From Isosphaeraceae bacterium (GTDB lineage Bacteria > Planctomycetota > Planctomycetia > Isosphaerales > Isosphaeraceae), in the NCBI GenBank assembly GCA_025356435.1, contig JANXSY010000197.1:1-55674 (forward strand): a stretch of DNA of 55,674 bases, given 5' to 3'. This document shows positions 17,284-25,601 of the stretch, piece by piece (the first letter of the stretch is position 1; every line of letters starts with the position of its first letter). Under the pieces are notes generated by a model. The model was not told where the DNA came from. It made no database searches and worked only from the letters and a program-made list of their open reading frames with translations. A program made the translations under genes and the position numbers.

Positions 17284-17345
17284 GTCTTTATTCAATCGTA
17301 ATCACTCCGGATCATGCCCGAGCAAACCTAGCAATGGCCAAATAG

Positions 17346-17653
17346 TCAATTCCGCTTACTAAGTTTTCTCATAATCCCAACAGCGTACGCTTTGGCCTTT
17401 TGTTCTTCTGATTCCTTGCCTGTATAGATTAATGCGTGCTTACCAAAGCGAGACCAGTTATCGATCCGCTTGATCCATTCTTGCGCTTCAGAATCTTGAC
17501 GAGACCAACGCTGAAGTAAGCCCAGAAGTGCTTGCTCCTCATATCATCGTTCTCGATTCTAAAATCCGTCCCAACAGGAAAATCGGTTTTACCATCGCGT
17601 GGTTCGGGAAGGCAGAAAAGGAGTGAGCATCGCTCGTTGATGACGCTCAACAT
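17346..17653 (-). pseudogene. Small unknown gene, apparently frameshifted
   Basis: From ATG 17653 the frame gives LPEPRDGKTDFPVGTDF..., running to about 17535. From there a different frame carries coding-like sequence (EEQALLGLLQRWSRQDSEAQ, then SRFGKHALIYTGKESEE) to a stop at 17346-17348. Joining the two requires a small indel near IEND. The family is not recognised. It sits just after the leuA stop on the same strand, in AT-richer DNA, and may be a decayed acquired gene. A sequencing error is an alternative. Confidence 0.4.
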
Positions 17654-17676
17654 CCTTTTCTGCCCTCGTCAATATC

Positions 17677-19248
17677 TCAAGCCCCAGCGCCTGGCCTGCC
17701 GATCACTTCGCGGGGCTGGTCACGTTCGCGGCGGGTGAGGATGGCGTTGACGGCGTTGATGTAGGCCTCGGCGGAGGCTTCGATGATGTCGGTCGAGGCG
17801 GCGCGGCCGCGGAAGGTGCGGTCGTCGCTCTCGACTTCGAGTTCGAGAGAGACTTCGCCTTGTGCGTCTTTGCCCGCGGTCACGCCTCGGACGCCGAACT
17901 CGCGGAGGTTGGCGGTGATGCCGGTCACACGCTCGACCGCCTTGAAGATGGCGTCGACGGGGCCGTCGCCGATCGCGGCGTCTTTCACGATCACTCCGTC
18001 GGGACGGCGGATGCAGATCGTGGCGGTCGGGATCACTCCCGTGCCGGCCGTCGTGTGCAGGCTGATCAGCTTCCAGTGCGGTGTTACGTCTTGACTATGC
18101 TTTTCGATCAAGACGGCCAGGTCTTCGTCGTAGACTTCCTTCTTCTTGTCGGCGAGCGACTTGAAGTCGTTGAACAAGGTCTCGAGCTGTTCGTCGTCGA
18201 GGTGATAGCCCAGCTCGGTCACGCGGTCGCGGAGGGCGTGGCGGCCGGAGTGCTTGCCCAGCACGAGGTCGGTCTTGGGGACGCCAACTTCTTCCGGACG
18301 CATGATCTCGTAGGTGGATCGTTCCTTGAGCATACCGTCCTGGTGGATGCCCGCCTCGTGGGCGAAGGCGTTCTGGCCGACGATCGCCTTGTTGCGCTGG
18401 ACCTTCATGCCGGTGATCGTCGAGACCATCCGGCTGATCGGGTAGAGCCGCTCGGTCTTGATATTGGTGGTCAGGCCGTAGAAGTCATAGCGGGTCTTGA
18501 GCGCCATGACGATCTCCTCGAGCGCGGCGTTGCCGGCGCGTTCGCCGATGCCGTTGATCGTACACTCGACCTGCCTCGCACCAACCTCGCACGCGGCGAG
18601 GCTGTTGGCGACGGCCATGCCCAGGTCATCATGACAGTGCGTGCTCACAACCGCATTGCCGATATTCGGCACGCGCTCGAACAGCGTGCGGATGACCTTG
18701 GCATAGCCGGTGGGCGTGGCATAGCCAACAGTGTCGGGGATGTTCACGGTCGTCGCCCCGGCGGCGATGGCGGCCTCGACGACTTCGCAGAGGAAGTCGA
18801 TCTCGGTGCGTGCGGCGTCTTCGGGGCTGAACTCGACGTCAGCGCAATAGCTCTTGGCCCGCTTGACGCTCGCGACGGCACGCTCAACGACCTGTCCGGT
18901 GGTCATCTTGAGCTTATGTTCACGATGGATGGCAGACGTGGCAAGGAAGACATGGATGCGAGGATGCTGGGCGAACTGGAGGGCCTCCCAGGCGCGGTCG
19001 ATGTCGCGGTCGTTGCAGCGGGCGAGACCGCAGATGCTCACGCCGGAGATCTCAGAGGCGATGGCGCGGACGGCCTCGAAGTCGCCGGGGCTGGCGATCG
19101 GGAACCCGGCCTCGATGATGTCGACGCCAAGCGCGGCGAGGGCGCGGGCGACCTCGATCTTCTCGGCCTGGTTCATGCTGGCGCCGGGCGATTGCTCGCC
19201 GTCGCGCAGGGTGGTGTCGAAGATCTTGATGCGGCGGTCGTCGGCCAT
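17677..19248 (-). CDS. leuA: 2-isopropylmalate synthase
   Basis: 523 residues, the usual length of bacterial LeuA. It condenses acetyl-CoA with 2-ketoisovalerate in the first committed step of leucine synthesis. The N-terminal HMGL-like TIM barrel starts with [20 protein letters not shown] and carries metal-binding [14 protein letters not shown], and [16 protein letters not shown] follows. The C-terminal regulatory domain (about 390-500; [31 protein letters not shown]) binds leucine for feedback inhibition. ATG at 19248. The gene is preceded by a leucine-rich leader peptide and terminator (19312-19463), indicating transcription attenuation. leuC and leuD are not in the window. Confidence 0.97.
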   Translation of the reverse strand: MADDRRIKIFDTTLRDGEQSPGASMNQAEKIEVARALAALGVDIIEAGFPIASPGDFEAVRAIASEISGVSICGLARCNDRDIDRAWEALQFAQHPRIHVFLATSAIHREHKLKMTTGQVVERAVASVKRAKSYCADVEFSPEDAARTEIDFLCEVVEAAIAAGATTVNIPDTVGYATPTGYAKVIRTLFERVPNIGNAVVSTHCHDDLGMAVANSLAACEVGARQVECTINGIGERAGNAALEEIVMALKTRYDFYGLTTNIKTERLYPISRMVSTITGMKVQRNKAIVGQNAFAHEAGIHQDGMLKERSTYEIMRPEEVGVPKTDLVLGKHSGRHALRDRVTELGYHLDDEQLETLFNDFKSLADKKKEVYDEDLAVLIEKHSQDVTPHWKLISLHTTAGTGVIPTATICIRRPDGVIVKDAAIGDGPVDAIFKAVERVTGITANLREFGVRGVTAGKDAQGEVSLELEVESDDRTFRGRAASTDIIEASAEAYINAVNAILTRRERDQPREVIGRPGAGA

Positions 19249-19311
19249 GATAGAGGCTCGTTTCTCTCGTGACGGTTCGAGGATAGCCCCGGCGGATCGA
19301 GGGGAACGAAG

Positions 19312-19354
19312 AAGCCCCGAGACACGTCCGCCGTCGGGCGGGGTCTCGGGGCTT
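19312..19354 (-). terminator. leuA attenuator (terminator hairpin)
   Basis: A perfect 12-bp stem, AAGCCCCGAGAC with GTCTCGGGGCTT, encloses an inner CCGCC/GGCGG stem. On the minus strand it is followed by CTTCGTT, a weak T-rich tail. It lies 37 nt after the leader peptide stop and 63 nt before leuA, the expected position for an attenuator. Confidence 0.8.
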
Positions 19355-19387
19355 CGTATCTCGCGTCGGACGGTCGGACGACGGACG
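19325..19387 (-). promoter_or_regulatory. Antiterminator pairing in the leuA leader
   Basis: On the leader RNA, CGUCCGUCGUC (from 19387 down to 19377) can pair with GACGGCGGACG (19335 down to 19325) over 11 bp with one G-U pair. The second arm is the inner 3' part of the terminator, so the two structures exclude each other. Ribosome stalling at leucine codons would favour the antiterminator. The pairing is read from the sequence; the function is inferred. Confidence 0.55.
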
Positions 19388-19391
19388 AACC

Positions 19392-19463
19392 CTAAGACCT
19401 CACCCAGCCGGTAAGGCCAAGGAGGATCGACCGAAGTCGTAGGTTTGTCAGGATCGCACGCAT
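19392..19463 (-). CDS. leuA leader peptide, leucine-rich
   Basis: 23-residue ORF starting at ATG 19463 with ACGGAG upstream, beginning MRAILTNLRL. Leucine occurs at positions 5, 8, 10, 14, 15 and 17, with isoleucine at 4 and 13: six leucines in 23 codons. It lies about 30 nt after a predicted transcription start and 37 nt ahead of the terminator hairpin. Its likely role is sensing leucyl-tRNA charge by ribosome stalling; the peptide itself probably has no further function. Confidence 0.75.
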   Translation of the reverse strand: MRAILTNLRLRSILLGLTGWVRS

Positions 19464-19500
19464 GGGCGGTCTGGCTCCGTTCTGTCCGATATCCGATACG

Positions 19501-19530
19501 ATCATAGTGGCCAGGTCAAGGGTGCGTCAA
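19501..19530 (-). promoter_or_regulatory. leuA promoter
   Basis: On the minus strand TTGACG (19530 to 19525) is separated by 18 nt from TATGAT (19506 to 19501), a good sigma70-type promoter. The predicted start, near 19494, lies about 30 nt before the leader peptide ATG. Confidence 0.65.
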
Positions 19531-19614
19531 TGGAATATCGGCCGATAACCGGATAGAATCGATCGACAGCCGGGCGATTCCCTCCGACCCCAGACCCCAC
19601 GCGGGACGACTCCG

Positions 19615-19877
19615 ATGAGCACGACCACCGCTCCCCGGCGGCTCCACACGCCGGAAGACCTGCTGGCGATGCCCGATGGCGATCGGTATAAAGTCAAAGT
19701 CATCTCGCCGCACAGCGAGTCGATGACCTCCGAAAAAAGCCAGGGGACGACCGCGACGCCGAGGTTCCGCTGGTCTGGCTTATCGACCTGGCGACGAAGT
19801 CGGAACTCGGCCCTGGCGTTCGGTGCCTCGTGGCCGACCTATTCGCGGGCTTGCCCGAGATCGGACGAAATCGATGA
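19615..19877 (+). pseudogene. Uma2-family remnant with internal deletions
   Basis: The ATG at 19615 starts a Uma2-like N-terminus (RRLHTPEDLLAMPDGDRY), followed abruptly by KVISPHSE, equivalent to the VVSPND region. The C-terminal part reappears in another frame as RDAEVPLVWLIDLATKSELG and GVRCLVADLFAGLPE, ending at TGA 19875. About half of the family fold is missing, with at least two deletions and a frameshift. The last segments closely match the intact Uma2 gene that starts inside its stop codon (ATGA), so the two probably arose by tandem duplication. Confidence 0.7.
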
Positions 19878-20449
19878 GTTTGACGATCGCCCCTCCCCGA
19901 GAACTGACGCCGGATGACGCCCTCGCCATGTCGGGCGATCGGCTTTACGAATTGGTCGATGGACGGCTCGTCGAGAAAAATATGAGCACCATATCGACCC
20001 ATGTCTCGGGCAAAATCGCGAGGCTATTGGGCTATCATTGCGACTCGCCGCTCATTGCTCACATCTTTCCAGAGCATAGCTATGCGTGTTTCAAAAATAA
20101 GCCAAAGCAGATGCGCCGGCCTGACGTGAGCCTGATCCTGGCGACGCGGATCACGGCCGAACTGTTCGACGAAGGCGTCTCAACGATCCGACCCGACCTG
20201 GTCGTCGAAGTCGTCTCGCCGAACGACCTCGCCTATGACGTTGAAGACAAGATCCGAGACTACCGGGACGCGAAAATCCCTCTGATCTGGATGATCTACC
20301 CGCCGAACCGCACGGTCCGCATCCTCCGGTTCGACGGCTCGCCATCGGAACTCGGCCCCGGCGACGAGCTAACGGGTGAAGACATCCTCCCCGGCTTCCG
20401 TTGCCTCGTGGCCGACCTGTTCGCGGGCTTGCCCGAGCCGAAGGTCTGA
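19874..20449 (+). CDS. Uma2 family protein (PD-(D/E)XK nuclease-like)
   Basis: 191 residues from ATG 19874. Family landmarks in order: ELTPDDALAMSGDRLYELVDGRLVEKN, RRPDVSLILATRI, DLVVEVVSPNDLAYDVEDKI, then DYRDAKIPLIWMIYPPNRTV and GFRCLVADLFAGL. The Glu/Asp/Lys residues around EVVSPND and VEDKIRDY correspond to the restriction-endonuclease-like core. The cellular role of this family, often multicopy in cyanobacteria and planctomycetes, is unclear. It overlaps the upstream remnant by 4 nt. Confidence 0.85.
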   Translation: MSLTIAPPRELTPDDALAMSGDRLYELVDGRLVEKNMSTISTHVSGKIARLLGYHCDSPLIAHIFPEHSYACFKNKPKQMRRPDVSLILATRITAELFDEGVSTIRPDLVVEVVSPNDLAYDVEDKIRDYRDAKIPLIWMIYPPNRTVRILRFDGSPSELGPGDELTGEDILPGFRCLVADLFAGLPEPKV

Positions 20450-20524
20450 TTTACGGCCGCTTTGCGAGGGCCTTGGCGACCTCCTTCAAGACATCATCCC
20501 CGCGCATCCCTCGGGCGACGATCT

Positions 20525-20645
20525 GAGGCGTTGGGGTGGGGGGTGTCGAACATCGTGGTCCGGGTTGATGTCGAGGGCGCGTCGCCGATCGTGGTGACGC
20601 AATCGCGGGAACGGCTGCGGACGAAAGCCTTCTGGGTGAGCCGTC
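20525..20645 (+). pseudogene. 121-bp truncated copy of the phosphotransferase gene
   Basis: Colinear, indel-free match to 21459-21579 inside the intact phosphotransferase gene, with roughly a dozen differences. It would encode LGWGVSNIVVRVDVEG and QSRERLRTKAFWVSR, but the nucleotide-binding Lys of VVKQ is Thr and everything downstream is missing. It lies about 0.9 kb upstream of its parent, with the SnoaL-like gene between. It is a relic of partial duplication. Confidence 0.8.
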
Positions 20646-20735
20646 CCGCAGGGCGATTGATCCGTAATGAGTCACATCGACGGCCGCATAATCGGCCGAT
20701 TTCGGGCTTCCGCCCCATACCAGGTAACCCTTCCA

Positions 20736-21245
20736 ATGTCTCAGACCGCTTGTCCAAAACCGACGGACTTCGAGTCGATTGATTCGATCCTCTTCGCCCT
20801 GCACGAAGTGATCTCTGGGCCGAGGAATGTGCCAAGAGACTGGGATCGATTTCAGTCTCTCTTCGCGCCCGACGCCCGATTGACCCGGGTCGTCCACGAC
20901 GAGCCCAGGCCCGGCGATTCTTCGCTCCAAGCGTTTGCCCCGGGATCATTCGTCGCATTCTTCGAGTCCGAGATTCGGACCGATGACTTCTATGAGAGAG
21001 AGACCAGTCGCCGCGTCGAACAATTCGGTCGGATCGCCCATACGTTCAGCACCTACGAGTCGCGTCGATCTGAGGACGGTCCCACGTTCCAGCGAGGCAT
21101 CAACAGCATCCAGCTCTTCAGGGATGACTCCGGATGGAGATTCGTCTCGATCTTGTGGGATTGCGAACGGCCCGAATCGCCGATACCCGAGCGATACCTC
21201 TCGGCCAAGTCGGCTTCCACCCCCGGTGGGATTGATGCTCCGTGA
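20736..21245 (+). CDS. SnoaL-like (NTF2-fold) domain protein
   Basis: 169 residues from ATG 20736 (MSQTACPKPTDFESIDSILF). The order helix, RDWDRFQSLFAPDARLTRVV, a central FVAFFESEI helix, a FGRIAHTFSTYESR strand and a final GWRFVSILWDCE strand is that of the NTF2/SnoaL cone fold, often used for small ligands or isomerase-type reactions. No catalytic residues can be assigned. Upstream lies gene debris. The start could be further upstream at 20667. Confidence 0.6.
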   Translation: MSQTACPKPTDFESIDSILFALHEVISGPRNVPRDWDRFQSLFAPDARLTRVVHDEPRPGDSSLQAFAPGSFVAFFESEIRTDDFYERETSRRVEQFGRIAHTFSTYESRRSEDGPTFQRGINSIQLFRDDSGWRFVSILWDCERPESPIPERYLSAKSASTPGGIDAP

Positions 21246-21371
21246 TTGTTGACAATCTCTGAAGGATGGGCGACCCGGCCATTTCCCCCCGGGAGGCAAA
21301 AGGGGACGTTTGACTTTACTGGCGGGGCGGGTCCTGAAATCTTGGAAATGGGTTCTCAAAACGGCAGGATC

Positions 21372-22385
21372 ATGACCATGCGAGAGATCACCCCCGAGAC
21401 CGTCGTCGGCTACCTCCGCGATCGTGGCCGGATTCCCCTCGACAAAGAGGCCACCGCCGAGGCGATGGGGTGGGGGGTGTCGAACATCGTGGTCCGGGTT
21501 AATGTCGAGGGCACGCCGCCGATCGTGGTGAAGCAATCGCGGGAACGGCTGCGGACGAAGGCGCTTTGGATGAGCCGTCTCGAACGGATCTGGGCCGAAC
21601 GGGATGCGCTCGAGCTGCTCGGCACCGTCTTGCCCGAGGGGACTGTTCCACGCGTCGTGTTCGCCGAGCCGGATGACTATCTGTTTGCGATGACGTGCGC
21701 CCCGGACGAGTCGGCCGTCTGGAAGGAGCAACTGCTGGAGGGCCAGATCGAGCCCGACGTGGCGCGAAGGGCGGGGGCAATCCTCGGTCGGATTCATACC
21801 CAACTCCGCGACCATCCGGGACTCATCGGGCGGCTTGCCGACACGATCGTCTTCGACGAGCTGCGGATCGAGCCGTTCTATCGGACGATCGCACGCGCTC
21901 ACCCTGACCTCGCCCAGCCGGTCGCCGACCTGATCGAGGCGATGGCACATCCGCCCGACCGGACATTCGTCCATGCCGACTTCAGCCCGAAAAACATCCT
22001 CGTCCATGCTCGGGGCCTGACGATCGTCGACTTCGAGACCGCGCACGCAGGCGACCCGGCTTTCGATATCGGCTTCTTCCTCAGTCATCTCAGTCTGAAG
22101 GGGTTCCGGTCGGGTCGCGACGAGTCTCGGACCTTCGCCCTGGTGGCCCCGTTCTGGGACGGCTATCATTCCGAGGCCGGTCCCGGCCACCCCGATCTTT
22201 CGGAGCGCGTCACCCGGCATGCCGCGGCCTGCATGCTGGCCCGGATCGACGGTACGAGCCCAGTCGACTACCTCTCGGACATCGACCGGTCCCGTGTCCG
22301 GGTTGTGGCGAAAGACATGCTGACAAGACCATCCTATCAGCTCGTTGACGGTGACGATCCGTTGGCACGGGAAATGCCGGTGTAA
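21372..22385 (+). CDS. Phosphotransferase of the APH/MTR-kinase-like fold
   Basis: 337 residues from ATG 21372. Kinase-like landmarks: VSNIVVRVNVEG and PPIVVKQSRERLR (nucleotide-binding Lys), FVHADFSPKNILVH (Brenner motif, catalytic Asp) and IVDFETAHAGDPAFDIGFFL (metal-binding Asp). It probably phosphorylates a hydroxyl of a small sugar or metabolite in the cytoplasm; antibiotic resistance is possible but not indicated. It lies 51 nt upstream of the enolase-like gene on the same strand, suggesting joint expression. A partial copy of its 5' part lies at 20525-20645. Confidence 0.8.
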   Translation: MTMREITPETVVGYLRDRGRIPLDKEATAEAMGWGVSNIVVRVNVEGTPPIVVKQSRERLRTKALWMSRLERIWAERDALELLGTVLPEGTVPRVVFAEPDDYLFAMTCAPDESAVWKEQLLEGQIEPDVARRAGAILGRIHTQLRDHPGLIGRLADTIVFDELRIEPFYRTIARAHPDLAQPVADLIEAMAHPPDRTFVHADFSPKNILVHARGLTIVDFETAHAGDPAFDIGFFLSHLSLKGFRSGRDESRTFALVAPFWDGYHSEAGPGHPDLSERVTRHAAACMLARIDGTSPVDYLSDIDRSRVRVVAKDMLTRPSYQLVDGDDPLAREMPV

Positions 22386-22436
22386 AGATTTTGAGAAATC
22401 AATGCAATTGCATGTTTTAAGTGATGGTGATATTCC

Positions 22437-23759
22437 ATGCCGACGTTGATGAGTCTGACCGCCCGCGAGGTGCTCGACTCGCGAGGCCGTCCCACCGTGG
22501 AGGTCGAGGCCACCTCGTCAACGGGCGAGTCAGGGCGGGCGATTGTGCCTTCAGGGGCGAGCACCGGGCGGCATGAGGCGGCCGAACTGCGCGACGGCGA
22601 TCCCAAGCGGTATGGCGGCCAGGGCGTCCTCAAGGCGGTCGGGCATGTGCGAGGTGAGATTGCGCGGGCCTTGATCGGCAAGGATATCGAGGACCAAGCT
22701 GGGATCGACGCCGCTCTGATCGCGCTCGACGGCACGCCGAACAAGTCAAGGCTCGGGGCCAACGCCGTGCTCGGGGTGTCGCTTGCCGTCGCACATGCCG
22801 CTGCGTGCACGCGCGGGGAGCCGCTCTATCTCCACCTCAATCGGCTCTGGCGGGCGAAGCTCATGCCGGGCGAGTCGGCGGCGAAGACGTTGCCGATGCC
22901 GATGATCAACATGATCTCGGGCGGCCTCCACGCGGGACAGAATCTCGACTTCCAGGATTTCCTCATCATCCCGGTCGGTGCCTCAACCTTCCGCGAGGCG
23001 CTGATGATGGCGACCGACGTCTACCGATCGCTCGGCCGAGTGCTGGCCAAATATGGCGAGGAGTCGAACCTGGTCGGCGACGAGGGGGGCTACGGCCCCA
23101 AGCTCCGCACCAACACGAGGGCCGTCGAGATGATTATCGAGGCGATCACCTCAGCCGGCCTGGCGGTAGGTAAAGACGTGGCGATCGCGCTCGATGTCGC
23201 CGCGACCCACTTCTACGACCCCGGCACCGCGACCTATCACCTCGCCTCCTGCGGCGAGCCGGTCCAAGACTCATCGGCGATGCTCGCGATGCTTGCCCAC
23301 TGGACGAAACAGTACCCGATCGTCTCGATCGAAGACGGCCTTGCCGAGGACGACTGGAACGGCTGGACCGCCCTCACTCGGCGGATCGGTGGCGAGGTCC
23401 AGCTCATCGGCGACGACCTCTTCGCCACCCAGACCGGCCGGATCGCGCAGGGGATCGCCAAGAAGGCAGCGAACGCAGTGCTCATCAAGGTCAACCAGGT
23501 CGGCACCTTGACCGAGACCTTCGACGCCCTGCTGATGGCCCGCCGCAACGGCTATCGGACCATCGTTTCTGCCCGATCCGGTGAGACCGAAGACACCACC
23601 ATCGCCGACCTTGCCGTGGCCACCGGCGCAGGTCAGATCAAGATCGGCTCAGTCGCGCGGTCTGAGCGCCTGGCCAAATATAATCGCCTGCTCCGGATCG
23701 AAGACCGCCTCGGCTCCGACGCCCCCTTCGCCGGCCGCGCGGCGCTGGAGTTAGGGTGA
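22437..23759 (+). CDS. eno: Enolase family protein (phosphopyruvate hydratase-like) with altered active site
   Basis: 440 residues, full length for enolase, which interconverts 2-phosphoglycerate and phosphoenolpyruvate. N-terminal lid loop [10 protein letters not shown], general base Lys351 in [23 protein letters not shown] (Glu216), metal ligands Asp253, Glu299 and Asp326, and Lys402 in GQIK are present. Two conserved positions differ: QDF in place of QEF (Asp174 for the usual Glu), and SARSGETED in place of SHRSGETED (Ala379 for the usual His). GQIKTGS is also GQIKIGS. It may be a divergent enolase paralogue rather than the housekeeping enzyme. Start follows the phosphotransferase gene by 51 nt with a weak Shine-Dalgarno. 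Confidence 0.9.
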   Translation: MPTLMSLTAREVLDSRGRPTVEVEATSSTGESGRAIVPSGASTGRHEAAELRDGDPKRYGGQGVLKAVGHVRGEIARALIGKDIEDQAGIDAALIALDGTPNKSRLGANAVLGVSLAVAHAAACTRGEPLYLHLNRLWRAKLMPGESAAKTLPMPMINMISGGLHAGQNLDFQDFLIIPVGASTFREALMMATDVYRSLGRVLAKYGEESNLVGDEGGYGPKLRTNTRAVEMIIEAITSAGLAVGKDVAIALDVAATHFYDPGTATYHLASCGEPVQDSSAMLAMLAHWTKQYPIVSIEDGLAEDDWNGWTALTRRIGGEVQLIGDDLFATQTGRIAQGIAKKAANAVLIKVNQVGTLTETFDALLMARRNGYRTIVSARSGETEDTTIADLAVATGAGQIKIGSVARSERLAKYNRLLRIEDRLGSDAPFAGRAALELG

Positions 23760-23888
23760 GGGATTCACGCTTAATCCTCATCACACAACCCGGGCTGTCG
23801 CCTGGGTCGATTCAATGTTGCGCCTGCGGGCTCAACGCACTCTGACGCGGGACGATGACCCAACGTCCAGAATCAGAAGCGATCTCCC

Positions 23889-25205
23889 TCAGCGCGTCCT
23901 CGTCTCGTCGAGCCCCTGAAGGGTGAGGAACGCCTGACCGCTGACAGCGCGATCGGCGTCGCGGGTGGCGCGTTTGAGGGACTCGGCGGCGAGGGCGGCG
24001 GCGGGGCCGTAGCGGGCGAGGGCGGCGGCTGAGGCGCGACGGACATAGGGGTCGCGGTCGGAAAGGGCCAGGATCAACGCATCGACGATGGGCTTGGTCT
24101 GGGCACCGCGCCGAGGGAGTTCACCCAGGCAGCGTGCGGCGGCGGCGCGGAGGTCTGCGTCGCGATCGGTGAGGGCGTCGATCAGTCGAGGCGAGGCGCG
24201 GTCAGGGTCAGACTCGACAGCCTCGACGAGACCCGTCCGCGCCGGGTCGTGGCGGAGGGCGATCTTGAGATCGGCGAGCGCCTCGGCCTTCGAGGCGCGT
24301 CGGCCGACGGCGAGACTGGCCGAGGCGGTGGCGCGGACGCGGAGGTCAGGGTCGTCGGTCGCGAGTCGGAGCGCGAGGCGTGCGAGGGTGTCTTCGGCGA
24401 ACGCACCCATCGCCGCAGCCGCCGCGAGCCGGACCGAGGCGTCGCGGTCGTTGAGTGCTGTCATCAGCAGGTCACGCGTCGCCGAGACCCGCACGACTGC
24501 CCGCCCGAGCATCGTGGCCGCAACCTCTCGCACGGCCGGAGGCCCGCTCCGAAGCGCGATGGCAAGCACGCCGAGTGCGACCTCGGGGGCGAGCGACAGG
24601 CCGCGACGGATCAGCGCCTGCCGCGCCGCCCGATGGACGACCGGGGCCGGATCTTCGAGCAGGGCGAGCGTCTTGCGTAAGTCATCCGGCTTGCGAATCG
24701 CCAGCGTTGAGAGGACGGCCGCCGACTCGATCTGGAGCGAGCCGTCATCACCCTGGAGACCCTCGACGGCGGCCTCAAACATCCCCTCCGCCTCGCGGCC
24801 AATCGACCGCAGGCCAACCGCCGCCGAGGCACGCACCGCCGGTTCGGGGTCGCTCAGAGCCGTCGATAGGGCCGTCGCGGCGTCATCGAAGACCGTCACC
24901 GCCGAGTTGAGCGCCAGCAGCGAGCCGAGCGATCGGGCCGACCGCGCCCGGACCTGGGCGTCGACATCGCGGAGCCTCGCGATCAGCCCCTTCGCCGCCC
25001 CCTCTGCGCCGGGGCCGACCACCTGCCCGAGCGCCGTGGCGGCCTCACGGCGACGGTTGGAGAGGTCGTCTTCAAGCTGGCGAATCAGCCCCGCGACGGT
25101 CGTCGTATCGCCCGACTCCGACCCGAGCCTGAGCAGGCCGACCGCCCCGAGCACGAGGGTGCAGACGGTCACCACGACGACAGGAAGGTACATCCGCAAC
25201 TTCAT
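23889..25205 (-). CDS. Membrane-anchored HEAT-repeat protein
   Basis: 438 residues. An N-terminal membrane helix or signal (LRMYLPVVVVTVCTLVLGAV) is followed by at least nine HEAT/PBS-lyase-type repeats from about residue 40 to the end, each with the pattern DxDxxVRxxAAxALG (NRRREAATALGQV, AQVRARSARSLGSL, PYVRRASAAALARYG). The alpha-solenoid probably serves as an extracytoplasmic scaffold for protein binding. Partner unknown. It is convergent with the enolase gene. Confidence 0.85.
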   Translation of the reverse strand: MKLRMYLPVVVVTVCTLVLGAVGLLRLGSESGDTTTVAGLIRQLEDDLSNRRREAATALGQVVGPGAEGAAKGLIARLRDVDAQVRARSARSLGSLLALNSAVTVFDDAATALSTALSDPEPAVRASAAVGLRSIGREAEGMFEAAVEGLQGDDGSLQIESAAVLSTLAIRKPDDLRKTLALLEDPAPVVHRAARQALIRRGLSLAPEVALGVLAIALRSGPPAVREVAATMLGRAVVRVSATRDLLMTALNDRDASVRLAAAAAMGAFAEDTLARLALRLATDDPDLRVRATASASLAVGRRASKAEALADLKIALRHDPARTGLVEAVESDPDRASPRLIDALTDRDADLRAAAARCLGELPRRGAQTKPIVDALILALSDRDPYVRRASAAALARYGPAAALAAESLKRATRDADRAVSGQAFLTLQGLDETRTR

Positions 25206-25601
25206 TCAACCCGCCGTCCCTTTCGGAGCGTGGTCTATCAGGGCGCACTGCCCCTTCTCATTCCATCGGCAGCCGCGTGGGCGAGTCTTCGGTCAATCTC
25301 GGGTGGTCGTCGTCGATTCCGCGATCAGCCTCTGCGCCCAGTCGGCGTCAGCCTCTGAGAGGGGAAGCGCGGGATCGTCGCGCGGAGGCCGATCGTGTCG
25401 TCGTGTGCCGGCATGTCAGCCTCGCGGCCCAGGCTCACATCCTATTTGGGTGCGAGACGGGGAACGATCGCATCAACGGATGGCGACGAGGACGCTATTC
25501 GGGACCTCCGGACAAAGCGCCGGGTGTTCCAGGTAGGGGGCCATGCCTGGAAATAGTGATCTTATGACAGGACTGTGCACGCGTCTCCTTCGATGGGTCA
25601 A
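25206..25601. other. Intergenic region, no feature seen
   Basis: About 400 nt between two minus-strand genes. Open frames here lack family resemblance. It should contain the promoter of the HEAT-repeat gene, but no convincing -35/-10 pair was recognised. Confidence 0.4.

Noticed and set aside
17860-19272. 470-codon open frame on the plus strand
   Set aside because: Exact antisense of leuA; its composition is that of GC-rich third-position shadow frames, and leuA motifs are unambiguous.
20451-20520. Minus-strand tail reading MRGDDVLKEVAKALAKRP then stop
   Set aside because: Looks like the end of a real protein, but no upstream coding continuation could be followed; kept only as possible debris.
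20946-22220. 424-codon open frame on the minus strand
   Set aside because: Lies antisense to the SnoaL-like and phosphotransferase genes; no recognisable motifs.
24088-25536. 482-codon Ser/Arg/Ala-rich frame on the plus strand
   Set aside because: Antisense to the HEAT-repeat gene, whose periodic repeats explain its openness.
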